DNA of 64,000 bases from Sphingosinicella terrae (lineage in GTDB: Bacteria > Pseudomonadota > Alphaproteobacteria > Sphingomonadales > Sphingomonadaceae): contig NZ_QDFY01000007.1 of assembly GCF_003347635.1 (NCBI RefSeq), positions 31,001 to 95,000 of the forward strand. The letters are read 5' to 3'. Positions within the stretch are counted from its first letter, which is position 1, and each line of letters begins with the position of its first letter. Made by a program: the position numbers and the translations under genes. The notes under the pieces were generated by a model. The model ran no database searches and had not been told where the DNA came from. It saw only the letters and a program-made list of their open reading frames with translations. Below are positions 28,930-37,022 of the stretch, in pieces.

Positions 28930-29533
28930 AGATCCGGAACAGCCTCGGAAGATAGTCTTTCCTGACAGTCCCTTCCTCGATGCCCATGTGGCGGGCGATC
29001 GCCTTGTTCGGCAGGCCCTGGCAGACCCAGTAGAGCGCCTCCAGCGCCCGCCCGCTTATGCCGAGCGATTCCGCCGTCACCGGGGCCTGGGTCGATGGCG
29101 GCGTCGGGGAGAAGCCGCCGCGGCCGATGACGTTGGCCGGAAGGAAGACGCTGCCCTGGAAGACGGTGTCGAGCGCGCGGCGGAAGAGTCCGTCGCTCTC
29201 CATGTCCTTGACGATATAGCCGCTGGCGCCCTCGCGCAGGCATTCCATGACGACATCCTTGTCGGAGCGGCCGGACAGCATGATCGCCCGCGTGTCGAGC
29301 TCGCGCTCGCGAAGCTGACGCAGGAAGTCGAGGCCCGATCGGGCGCCCTTGAGGTCGATGTCGAGGAAGGCGATGTCGACCCTCGCTTCCTCCAGGCGGA
29401 CCAGCGCTTCCTCGTAGCTCGAAGCTTCCAGGATGCGCGCCTGCGGCTCGCTGATCTGGATGAGCTCGCGCATCCCGGCGCGAACCAGCCCCTGATCCTC
29501 GAGGATGAGTATGATGAGGTTACGGTCCGACAC
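28805..29533 (-). CDS. LuxR/NarL-type response regulator
   Basis: A GTG start at 29533 gives 242 residues beginning MSDRNLIILILEDQG. The receiver domain has acidic pair E12/D13 and phosphoacceptor D58 in FLDIDLKG, with IVKD carrying the conserved Lys. The C-terminal LuxR helix-turn-helix is around GISGRALEALYWVCQGLPNKAIARHMGIEEGTVRKDY. The gene ends 125 bp inside the convergent hybrid kinase gene. Its start codon lies in a TGTCGGA half-site that recurs in the intergenic region beyond, which suggests autoregulation. Confidence 0.9.
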   Translation of the reverse strand: MSDRNLIILILEDQGLVRAGMRELIQISEPQARILEASSYEEALVRLEEARVDIAFLDIDLKGARSGLDFLRQLRERELDTRAIMLSGRSDKDVVMECLREGASGYIVKDMESDGLFRRALDTVFQGSVFLPANVIGRGGFSPTPPSTQAPVTAESLGISGRALEALYWVCQGLPNKAIARHMGIEEGTVRKDYLPRLFRIFKVVRRTELLIEVSRRGIHVPRPDSVPPEGGAPAPAPGIRH

Positions 29534-29623
29534 TGCCTGTTGATTAGTGGGACGCCGCGCGCCCGGCCATCCGACACATGTCGGAACGGGAAATACGGCA
29601 TCTGTCGGGGCGGGCATCCGACA
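29526..29623. promoter_or_regulatory. TCCGACA / TGTCGGA operator-like array
   Basis: Four half-sites occur in under 100 bp between the divergent regulator and secreted-protein genes: TCCGACA at 29526-29532 (over the regulator's start codon), the perfect inverted repeat TCCGACA-CA-TGTCGGA at 29570-29585, TGTCGG at 29603-29608 and TCCGACA at 29617-29623. Likely binding sites for the adjacent LuxR-type regulator (inference). Confidence 0.55.
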
Positions 29624-29724
29624 CAAGCGGGAATGACGGGGCGCCGCGGCTCGGGAATGATGGCGGCGTCGAACGGACGGCCGCGTTGCCGCTCGATCGC
29701 ACGGGTTTCTCAGGGAGAATGACA

Positions 29725-30207
29725 ATGAACCATCTTTACCGCGGCGCGCTGGCCGCTGCCGCGATGCTCGCCGCCTCCGCCGCCGTGGGTCCGGCCGTGG
29801 CGCAGGACTTCAACGCCGCCCCCAATTTCGGCAGCGTCAACCTGCGGGCGGGCTTCACGCCCGATCCGCGGGTCGTCGCCGTGCGCGCCGGCGGCGAACT
29901 CGATGCCTCCGGCCTCAGCAGCTCGTGCCGCGGCTTCATCTCCAACGCGCCCGACGTCCGACTGAACTATACGCCGGGCAACTATCCTCTGATCATCTCG
30001 GTCGCCTCGAGCGCCGACACGACCCTGGTGGTCAACGGTCCCGACGGTTCCTGGTATTGCGACGACGATGGCGGCGTGAACGGCCTCAACCCGTCGCTCC
30101 GCTTCAATGATCCGCAGGGCGGACGTTACGAGATCTGGGTGGGCACCTATCGCAGCGGCCGCCTCGAAGGCGCGCGGCTGCACATCTCGGAAGTCAGCAG
30201 CCAGTAA
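29725..30207 (+). CDS. Secreted protein with pre-peptidase C-terminal-like domain
   Basis: The ATG at 29725 is 8 nt after CAGGGAGA (a second ATG at 29719 is too close), giving 160 residues. A signal peptide (ending AVGPAVAQ) precedes a beta-sandwich-like region with AGGELDASGLSSSC, then PLIISVASSADTTLVVNGPDG, WYCDDDGG and GGRYEIWVGTY, the usual order of a PPC-like domain. PPC domains normally sit at the end of secreted peptidases; here it stands alone, with two cysteines that could form a disulfide. Probably a target of the neighbouring regulator. Confidence 0.72.
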   Translation: MNHLYRGALAAAAMLAASAAVGPAVAQDFNAAPNFGSVNLRAGFTPDPRVVAVRAGGELDASGLSSSCRGFISNAPDVRLNYTPGNYPLIISVASSADTTLVVNGPDGSWYCDDDGGVNGLNPSLRFNDPQGGRYEIWVGTYRSGRLEGARLHISEVSSQ

Positions 30208-30238
30208 GCGCCCCGCCCTCCTGCCGGAGGGCGAGCGC

Positions 30239-30271
30239 GAAGGGAGGGGAGAGCGAGGCTCCCCTCCCTTC
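30239..30271 (+). terminator. Terminator hairpin after the secreted protein
   Basis: GAAGGGAGGGGA and its perfect complement form a 12-bp stem around a 9-nt loop, followed by TTCCTGT. A weaker 7-bp hairpin (30215-30232) lies just upstream. The U-rich tail is short. Confidence 0.6.
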
Positions 30272-30352
30272 TTCCTGTCCGGCCGGGCCTTTCAAGCCAG
30301 CGCCCGGTCGGCGCCCATTGACCGGCGCGCGCGCATTTCACATGGCGCGCGC

Positions 30353-31357
30353 ATGCGCTTCTTCTCCGACAACGCCGCCGCCGCCTGCCCCGAGGTGCTC
30401 GCGGCGATCGAACAGGCCAACCGGCTGGATACGGCCTATGACGGCGATGCCTGGAGCCGGCGTCTCGACGACGCCTTCTCGCGCCTGTTCGGAACCGAGG
30501 TGGAGGCGCTGTGGATCGCCACCGGCACCGCGGCGAACAGCCTCGCGCTCGCCGCGCTCTGTCCCCCGCACGGCTCGATCCTGTGCCACCGCGACGCCCA
30601 CATCCAGAATGACGAATGCGGCGCCCCGGAATTCTACACCCACGGCGCCAAGCTGCTGCTCGTCGACGGCGCGGGAGCGAAAATGACTCCCGACGCGGTC
30701 GCCGCCGCCCTCGCCGGCATCCGCAACGACGTCCATCAGGTGCAGCCGGCGGCGCTGTCGATCACCAACGCTACCGAATATGGCTTGGTCTATTCGCCGG
30801 AAGAGGTGGCAGCGCTCGGCGCCCTGTGCCGCGAACGCGGGCTCGGCTTCCATGTCGACGGCGCCCGCTTTGCCAATGCCGTCGCGCGGCTCGGCTGCTC
30901 GCCCGCGGACCTGACCTGGAAGGCGGGGGTCGATGCCTTGAGCTTCGGCTTCGTCAAGAATGGCGGCCTTTGCGCGGAGGCGCTGATCTTCTTCCGGCGC
31001 GAGCTGGCGGCGGCCACTTATTATCGCCGCAAGCGCGCCGGCCACCTGCTGTCCAAGGGCCGCTATCTCGCCGCCCAATTGCTCGCCATGCTGGACGGCG
31101 ACGTCTGGCTGCGCAATGCCGACGCCGCCAACCGCGCAGCGGCGCGCCTCGCCGAAGCCGCCGGCGCGGACCGGCTCGTCCTGCCGGTCGAGGCCAACGA
31201 GGTCTTCATCCGGGTCACCGCCGAGGAAGCGGCGGCGCTGCGCGCCCAGGGCTTCGACTTCTACGATTGGGGCCCGGGCGAGGCGCGCCTGGTCACGAGC
31301 TGGGACAGCGATGCCGGGGCGGTCGACGCCCTGGCCGCCGCCATCGCCGCGCTGTGA
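30353..31357 (+). CDS. ltaE: Threonine aldolase family protein (low-specificity type)
   Basis: The ATG at 30353 gives 334 residues. Motifs of the PLP fold-type I beta-eliminating lyase family are visible: MRFFSDNAAAACPEVL start, GTAANSLALAAL near residue 60, HVDGARFANA and the PLP lysine in SFGFVKNGG. The family splits L-threonine or L-allo-threonine to glycine and acetaldehyde. The stop overlaps the following transporter gene by 4 bp (GTGA). No strong ribosome-binding site is visible at this start. Confidence 0.87.
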   Translation: MRFFSDNAAAACPEVLAAIEQANRLDTAYDGDAWSRRLDDAFSRLFGTEVEALWIATGTAANSLALAALCPPHGSILCHRDAHIQNDECGAPEFYTHGAKLLLVDGAGAKMTPDAVAAALAGIRNDVHQVQPAALSITNATEYGLVYSPEEVAALGALCRERGLGFHVDGARFANAVARLGCSPADLTWKAGVDALSFGFVKNGGLCAEALIFFRRELAAATYYRRKRAGHLLSKGRYLAAQLLAMLDGDVWLRNADAANRAAARLAEAAGADRLVLPVEANEVFIRVTAEEAAALRAQGFDFYDWGPGEARLVTSWDSDAGAVDALAAAIAAL

Positions 31358-32325
31358 GCCGGCGGGAAGGATTTCGCGATCCGCGGGTCCTCATCCCCTT
31401 CATCCTGATCACCCTGATCTGGAGCTCGACCTGGATCGTCATCAAGGACCAGATCGGCGGCGCCGGCGGAATAGCCGTGCCCTCGGCCTGGTCGGTCACC
31501 TACCGTTTCCTGATCGGGGCGGCGGCGATGCTCGCTTACGCCGCGGCGACCGGCGCGAGCCTGCGGATCGGCCGGCGCGGCCATCTGCTCGCGGCGCCGT
31601 TCGGGATCCTGCAATTCTCGGCCAATTTCAATCTGGTCTATGCGGCCGAGCATTTCGTCACGTCCGGCCTCGTCGCGACCGTCTTCGCCTTGCTGATGGT
31701 CCCGAACAGCCTCCTTGCGTGGCTCTTCCTCAAGCAGCGCATGACCGGGCGTTTCGCGGCCGGCTCGGCGCTCGCCTGCGTCGGCGTCGCCTTGCTGTTC
31801 GTCCAGGAGATGCGCTCGAGCCCGATACCGTCGAGTCAGGTGGCGGCGGGGATCGGCCTCAGCCTGCTCGCCGTGCTCGCCGCCTCTTCGGCCAATGTCA
31901 TGCAGGCGAGCGGCCGTGCCGCGTCATGGCCGATGGCCAGCCTGATCGCCTGGTCGATGGTCTATGGCACGATCGCCAACGCCCTTTTTGCCTGGGCGTG
32001 GTCGGGTCCGCCGATGGTCGAGCCGCGGCTGGGCTACTGGATTGGCCTGGTCTATTTGGGGCTGGTCGCGTCGGCGCTTGCCTTCCCGCTCTACTTCGCG
32101 GTGATCCGCGCGGTCGGCCCCGGCCCGGCCGCTTATTCGAGCCTGCTGATCCCGATCATCGCCATGGCGATCTCGACGGTAGCGGAAGGCTATCGCTGGA
32201 CGCCGCTGGCGCTGGCCGGCGGCGCGGTGGCGATCGCCGGCATGTATTTCGCCCTTCGTGCCGGAAGACGCGCGGCCGCGGCATCGGCGCCGCCTGAAAC
32301 GGAGCAAGCCCGCGATCAGGCCTGA
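31354..32325 (+). CDS. EamA-family (DMT) transporter
   Basis: A GTG start overlapping the aldolase stop (GTGA) gives 323 residues with ten predicted membrane helices: two EamA repeats, first IPFILITLIWSSTWIVI, and second from GIGLSLLAVLAASSANVM. The C-terminal tail is short and charged. Members export amino acids or metabolites; linkage to a threonine/glycine enzyme hints at amino-acid export, but this is inference. The stop codon lies within a terminator hairpin. Confidence 0.88.
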   Translation: MSRREGFRDPRVLIPFILITLIWSSTWIVIKDQIGGAGGIAVPSAWSVTYRFLIGAAAMLAYAAATGASLRIGRRGHLLAAPFGILQFSANFNLVYAAEHFVTSGLVATVFALLMVPNSLLAWLFLKQRMTGRFAAGSALACVGVALLFVQEMRSSPIPSSQVAAGIGLSLLAVLAASSANVMQASGRAASWPMASLIAWSMVYGTIANALFAWAWSGPPMVEPRLGYWIGLVYLGLVASALAFPLYFAVIRAVGPGPAAYSSLLIPIIAMAISTVAEGYRWTPLALAGGAVAIAGMYFALRAGRRAAAASAPPETEQARDQA

Positions 32326-32341
32326 CCGCGGGCTTGCTTTT
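32304..32341 (+). terminator. Intrinsic terminator overlapping a stop codon
   Basis: GCAAGCCCGCG pairs with CGCGGGCTTGC, the interior TCAGG/CCTGA pair extends the stem, and TTTT follows (32338-32341). The EamA gene's TGA sits inside the structure. A strong Rho-independent terminator candidate. Confidence 0.85.
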
Positions 32342-32358
32342 GTTGGATGTGAACCGGT

Positions 32359-32631
32359 TTAGCGGACGGCGCCCCGGCGGAAGAGATTGACGATCGCCAG
32401 CAGGATGACCGCGCCGAGGAAGGCGGCGATCAGCGTGCCGCCGTCGAGCGGGGCGTTGAGGATGCTGCCGTCGGCCCCGAAGAAGCCGCCGAGCAGGAAG
32501 CTGCCGATCAGCGAACCGACAATGCCGACGACGATGTTCAGCAGGATTCCCTGCTGGGCATTGGTGCGCATGACGATGCTGGCCAGCCAGCCGATAATGC
32601 CCCCAATGATAAGCGCCAATATAAGACCCAT
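32359..32631 (-). CDS. GlsB/YeaQ/YmgE-family stress membrane protein
   Basis: The ATG at 32631 has GGGAGT 7 nt upstream and gives 90 residues. Three membrane helices (GLILALIIGGIIGWLASIVM; LNIVVGIVGSLIGSFLLGG; LIAAFLGAVILLAIVNLF) match the transglycosylase-associated (Tgly_assoc, PF04226) family. Members respond to stress in several bacteria, but a catalytic role has not been shown. Convergent with the EamA gene across the terminator. Confidence 0.9.
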   Translation of the reverse strand: MGLILALIIGGIIGWLASIVMRTNAQQGILLNIVVGIVGSLIGSFLLGGFFGADGSILNAPLDGGTLIAAFLGAVILLAIVNLFRRGAVR

Positions 32632-32751
32632 GGCTCTACTCCCAATGGTTCTCCGTCGGCCGTGACCGCGGATCGCCAACAAGACGCGCGACTCGCCCTG
32701 TTGGTTCCGCAGCCGGACTGATTGGGAAAGTCGGGCCGGGATGAACGGGGG

Positions 32752-33222
32752 CTAGAGCCGTCCGAAGGCGAGCTTGCCCCGCGACTGCGGCGGCGGCGCG
32801 TCCGAAGCCTTGAGATAGAGGTGGCAGATCAGCAGCGCGAGCGAGGCCGAGTAGCACAGATTGTGCCACCCGTCGGCGTAGAAGACGCTTACCGGCAGCA
32901 TCAGCACCAGCAGCGTGCGGAACATCCATTCGCGCACGCGCGCGGTGCGGGTGCCGACCGACGAGGCCGCCTGGCGGTAGGCGAGCCGCCGGACATGCTC
33001 CATGATCATGAGCCAGACGACGGCGCGCAGAAGGGTGACGAACACGGCATCGTACGGGCCTTTGACGGCGATCTCGAGCGCCACGGCGGCGACGTAGAAG
33101 GCGACGCTGCCGTTCAGGCACTCGATGGATGCCCGCCACTGGCTGATTCCGAGGCGGTGCTGCACCCAGCCGCTGAGGGGCGAGGCGATCTTTTCGATCA
33201 GGAGGTCGTCGACGCGATTCAT
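32752..33222 (-). CDS. Hypothetical integral membrane protein
   Basis: A 156-residue protein with about four hydrophobic segments (SVAFYVAAVALEIAV; AVFVTLLRAVVWLMIM; MFRTLLVLMLPVSVFYAD; LCYSASLALLICHLYL). The N-terminus (VDDLLIEKIASPLSGWVQHRLG) is amphipathic. No known domain is recognised. It is divergent from pepN. Function unknown. Confidence 0.72.
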   Translation of the reverse strand: MNRVDDLLIEKIASPLSGWVQHRLGISQWRASIECLNGSVAFYVAAVALEIAVKGPYDAVFVTLLRAVVWLMIMEHVRRLAYRQAASSVGTRTARVREWMFRTLLVLMLPVSVFYADGWHNLCYSASLALLICHLYLKASDAPPPQSRGKLAFGRL

Positions 33223-33367
33223 GACGTCAGCCTATCAGCAGGAAAAGCTTGAGGAAGCCTGAAAAATTCGTCGGAGCGTGCGATTTGCGCCACCTGTTGC
33301 AGCGCAGCAATATCGCGGCTCGCCGGCTCGCATTGCGTGCCGGGGAGGCGGAGCCTAAACCTTCGCT

Positions 33368-35956
33368 ATGATGGACATCCGGCCCGGCCACCTTTCCGCT
33401 CCTCCCGTCATCCGCCGCGAGGAATATCGAGCCCCCGAATGGCTCGTCCCCGAGATTGCGCTTGAGTTCGAGCTGGACGGGTCGCGGACGATCGTCCGCG
33501 CCGCCCTGACGGTCGAGCGGAATGGCGAGCACAAGCTGCCGCTCCATCTCGATGCCAAGGATCTCGATCTGCGCCGGCTCGTCGTCGACGGCAAACCGGT
33601 CAATTACCGCTTCGAGCAGGACGTTCTGAAGGTGCCGATCGACGGCGACCGCGCCGTCGTCGAGACGGAAGTCGCCATCTCCCCCGCCGCCAATACCCAG
33701 CTGATGGGCCTCTACGAATCCGGCGGCCTGCTCTGCACCCAGTGCGAGGCCGAGGGTTTCCGGCGGATCACGCCCTTCCCCGACCGGCCGGACGTCCTTT
33801 CCCGCTACCGGGTGAGGATGACCGCCGACGAGGCGCTTTATCCCGTGCTCCTCGCCAATGGCGATCCGGTGGCGCAGGGCAAGGACGCGGCCGCCGGCAC
33901 CCACTGGGCGGAGTGGCACGATCCCTTCCCCAAGCCCTGCTACCTGTTCGCGCTCGTCGCCGGCGATCTCGTCGTCAATCGGGACACGTTCGTCACCCGC
34001 TCCGGCCGGTCGGTCCAGCTCGGCATCTGGGTCCGCGACGGGGACCTCGCCAAGACCGAGCATGCGATGGCGGCGCTCAAGGCGTCGATGAAATGGGACG
34101 AGGAGGTGTTCGGCCGGGAATATGACCTCGACGTCTTCAACATCGTCGCCGTCGCCGACTTCAACTTCGGCGCGATGGAGAATAAAGGCCTCAACATCTT
34201 CAACTCGCGCTACATTCTCGCCGATCCCGACACCGCCACCGACGCCGACTATGATGCCATTGCCGGCGTCGTCGCCCATGAATATTTCCACAACTGGTCG
34301 GGCAACCGCGTCACCTGCCGCGACTGGTTCCAGCTCTCGCTCAAGGAGGGCTTCACCGTCTTCCGCGACCAGCAATTCAGCGCCGACATGGGCTCCAGGG
34401 CGGTCAAGCGGATCGAGGACGTGCGCATGCTCCGCGCCGCGCAATTCCCCGAGGATGCGGGGCCGCTCGCCCACCCGGTCCGGCCCGATTCCTATATCGA
34501 GATATCCAACTTCTACACCGCAACCGTCTACAACAAGGGCGCCGAGCTCATCCGGATGATGCACACCATCCTCGGGCCCGACCGCTTCCGCGCCGGTTGC
34601 GACCTCTATTTCGAGCGCCATGACGGCCAGGCGGTGACCTGCGAGGATTTCGTCAAGGCGATGGAGGATGCCAGCGGCGTCGACCTGTCGCGCTTCCGCC
34701 TCTGGTATTCGCAGGCGGGCACGCCGACCGTCCGGGCGAGCCTGGCCGGGAGCGGCGCGGAGGCACGGCTGCGTCTCGAGCAGATCGTGCCGCCCACTCC
34801 GGGCCAATCGGACAAGCAGCCCATGCCGATCCCGCTCAAGGTGGCCCTGCTCGATCGCGACAGCGGCGACGTGGCCGACGAGAGGCTGATCATCCTCGAC
34901 CAGGCGCGGATGGAGATTCCGCTCGGCGATGCGCCGCAGCGGCCGGTCCTGTCGATCAATCGCGATTTCTCGGCGCCCGTCGTCGTCGAGACCGATCGTG
35001 GCGCCGCCGACCTCGCCTTCCTTTCGGCGCAGGACGACGATCCGTTCGCCCGCTACGAGGCGATGCAGCAGCTCATGCTCGACACGCTGACCGCCGCCAT
35101 CTCCGGCCGCGGCGTCGATCATGAGGCCGTGGTCGAGGCGGTCCGGCGGACGCTGGCCGATCCGTCGCTCGACCCGGCCTTCGTCGCCGAGGCGGTGCTG
35201 CTGCCGAGCGAGACCTTCGTCGGCGACCGGATGGAGCGGGTCGATCCGGAAGCCATCCACCGCCGCCGCGAGGCGCTGCGGGCCGAGCTCGGCCACCGGC
35301 TCGAGACCCTGTGGCGGGACGCCTACGCCGCTCATGGCGCCAATCGCTACGAATATAATCCGGCCGCCAAGGGCGCGCGGCGGCTGCGCTCGATCGCGCT
35401 CGGCTATATCGCGGCCGCAGGGGCGGAGGATGCCCCCGCGCTCGCCCGGGCGCAGTTCGACCGGGCCGACAACATGACCGACCGTCAGGGCGCGCTCGGC
35501 GTCCTCGCCAACGGCGATTCGCCGGAGCGGGAAGTGGCCCTTGCCGCCTTCTACGATCGCTATCGCGGCAATGCGCTGGTGCTCGACAAATGGTTCAGCG
35601 TGCAGGCGCTCTCCACCCGCGACGACACGCCGGAGGCGGTCGAGGCATTGTTCCGGCATCCGGACTTCATCCTCGGCAATCCGAACCGGCTGCGCTCCCT
35701 GGTCGGCGCCTTCGCCGCCAACCAGCGCGCCTTCCACGACGCGTCGGGCCGGGGCTATCGCTTCCTCGCCGACACCATCCTCGCCGCCGACAAGCTCAAT
35801 TCCCAGACCGCGGCCCGCCTGGTCCCGCCGCTCGGCCGCTGGCGCCGGTTCGACGAGGCGCGCGCGAAGCTGATGCGGGCCGAGCTCGAGCGGATCGTTG
35901 CGGCGCCTGGCCTCTCGAAGGACGTGTTCGAGCAGGCGAGCAAGAGCCTGGGCTGA
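33368..35956 (+). CDS. pepN: Aminopeptidase N (M1)
   Basis: An 862-residue protein, the length of proteobacterial PepN (about 870). The ATG begins MMDIRPGHLSAPPVIRREEYRAP. The substrate motif GAMEN and zinc site HEYFH (residues 304-308) with E327 in LKEGFTV are intact, and the catalytic Tyr is expected later. It removes N-terminal residues from peptides with broad specificity, usually in the cytoplasm, and no signal peptide is visible. Its stop lies 3 bp from that of the convergent lipoprotein gene. Confidence 0.96.
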   Translation: MMDIRPGHLSAPPVIRREEYRAPEWLVPEIALEFELDGSRTIVRAALTVERNGEHKLPLHLDAKDLDLRRLVVDGKPVNYRFEQDVLKVPIDGDRAVVETEVAISPAANTQLMGLYESGGLLCTQCEAEGFRRITPFPDRPDVLSRYRVRMTADEALYPVLLANGDPVAQGKDAAAGTHWAEWHDPFPKPCYLFALVAGDLVVNRDTFVTRSGRSVQLGIWVRDGDLAKTEHAMAALKASMKWDEEVFGREYDLDVFNIVAVADFNFGAMENKGLNIFNSRYILADPDTATDADYDAIAGVVAHEYFHNWSGNRVTCRDWFQLSLKEGFTVFRDQQFSADMGSRAVKRIEDVRMLRAAQFPEDAGPLAHPVRPDSYIEISNFYTATVYNKGAELIRMMHTILGPDRFRAGCDLYFERHDGQAVTCEDFVKAMEDASGVDLSRFRLWYSQAGTPTVRASLAGSGAEARLRLEQIVPPTPGQSDKQPMPIPLKVALLDRDSGDVADERLIILDQARMEIPLGDAPQRPVLSINRDFSAPVVVETDRGAADLAFLSAQDDDPFARYEAMQQLMLDTLTAAISGRGVDHEAVVEAVRRTLADPSLDPAFVAEAVLLPSETFVGDRMERVDPEAIHRRREALRAELGHRLETLWRDAYAAHGANRYEYNPAAKGARRLRSIALGYIAAAGAEDAPALARAQFDRADNMTDRQGALGVLANGDSPEREVALAAFYDRYRGNALVLDKWFSVQALSTRDDTPEAVEALFRHPDFILGNPNRLRSLVGAFAANQRAFHDASGRGYRFLADTILAADKLNSQTAARLVPPLGRWRRFDEARAKLMRAELERIVAAPGLSKDVFEQASKSLG

Positions 35957-35959
35957 AGG

Positions 35960-36412
35960 TCAGGAGACGATCACCGTCCTCATCCAGACGGTCGCCAGGG
36001 CGCCTCGCGGCTGCAGCACGAGGCCGATCGTCGTTCGGGACTCGCTTCGGGAGCCGCCTTCGCCGCCGATCGGATAGGCGGCGAACCACCAGTCGATGCC
36101 TTCGGGAGGCGCGAGGCCGGGATCCTCGCCTAGCACGAGCGGGCGGCCGATCACGGCTTCGGCGAAACGCCGCGCGTCGGCGAGGGGTGCTTCGAAGCGC
36201 ACCCACTGGAGCGAATCCTGGAAGCGCCTGTCGAAGAGCCGCACCTCCGTCGCGGAGGACGGCAAGCGGACCTCCGTGCCGATCAGCCGGACCTCGGCGC
36301 CGCGGCCGTCCGCGACCTGTCGCTGCTCGTCCTCGCCGAGCGAGGCGAAGCCGCAACCCGAGAGGATCGGCGCGGCCGCGAGGCCGAGGAGGTACCAGGC
36401 GGAGCCGCGCAT
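35960..36412 (-). CDS. Putative lipoprotein (last gene of the Mla-type operon)
   Basis: The ATG at 36412 gives 150 residues with a lipoprotein signal (LLGLAAAPILSGC). The mature part is beta-rich and has no recognised domain (VRLIGTEVRLPSSATEVRLFDRRF, FAEAVIGRPLVL, GIDWWFAAYPIG). It lies 14 bp after the auxiliary lipoprotein gene, so it is probably part of the operon and a new envelope component. No ribosome-binding site of note. Confidence 0.68.
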   Translation of the reverse strand: MRGSAWYLLGLAAAPILSGCGFASLGEDEQRQVADGRGAEVRLIGTEVRLPSSATEVRLFDRRFQDSLQWVRFEAPLADARRFAEAVIGRPLVLGEDPGLAPPEGIDWWFAAYPIGGEGGSRSESRTTIGLVLQPRGALATVWMRTVIVS

Positions 36413-36426
36413 GCGGCGTGGCGCCG

Positions 36427-37020
36427 TCAGGATGCGGGCGTACCGCCCACCCACGCCGCCACCTGCTCCGCGATCTGGTTGGCCGCCTGATTGAGCGCCG
36501 GCGCCGCCGCCAGCGGAGTCACCTCCGCCACCGGCACCCGCGCCTCGAAGCGGTTGCTGCGGATGCCGCCCGTCGGATTGGCGACGGCGACGTCGTAGAG
36601 CGCCACCGCTTCCATGCTCGTCGGATCGATTCCGAAGCGCTGGAGCTGGCCGGTGAGCACCGTTCCCGGCTCATTGGTATATTGGGCGGTATCGAGAACC
36701 ACCCGGCCGGTGCGAGCGGCGATCACCTCGCCGACCAGGCGACCGAACAAGGCCGCCGGATTCTCGACCCACTGCGCGTCCTGCAGATATTGGATCGAGG
36801 TCTCATCGATATAGACCGGCACGCGCTGGGTGCGCAGCGCCTGCGGCACGGTCGGATCGGCGACGGTGATCGCCTGGCCGGGTTCCGCAATGCGCGGCGC
36901 GGCGGCGGGACGGGTCTCGGCCGCGCTGAGGGTGAACAGCTGGTCCGGCACCGAGCCGCCGCCGAAGCAGCCGCCGAGGGCGAGCAGGCCTGCAAGAGCG
37001 GGGAGGAGGGTGAGGCGCAT
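36427..37020 (-). CDS. ABC-type transport auxiliary lipoprotein (PqiC-like)
   Basis: A 197-residue protein with lipobox LGGC (Cys18) and the ABC_trans_aux (DUF330) pattern: DQLFTLSAAE, then VPVYIDETSIQYLQDAQWVENPAALFGRLV and GTVLTGQLQRFGID. PqiC/LetC-type lipoproteins act with MCE proteins at the outer membrane. It follows mlaD by 2 bp, consistent with this job. Confidence 0.85.
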   Translation of the reverse strand: MRLTLLPALAGLLALGGCFGGGSVPDQLFTLSAAETRPAAAPRIAEPGQAITVADPTVPQALRTQRVPVYIDETSIQYLQDAQWVENPAALFGRLVGEVIAARTGRVVLDTAQYTNEPGTVLTGQLQRFGIDPTSMEAVALYDVAVANPTGGIRSNRFEARVPVAEVTPLAAAPALNQAANQIAEQVAAWVGGTPAS

Positions 37021-37022
37021 CG

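Noticed and set aside
33227..35737. 836-residue open frame antisense to pepN
   Set aside because: Shadow of pepN; the sense frame contains GAMEN and HEYFH motifs, the antisense has no recognisable domain.
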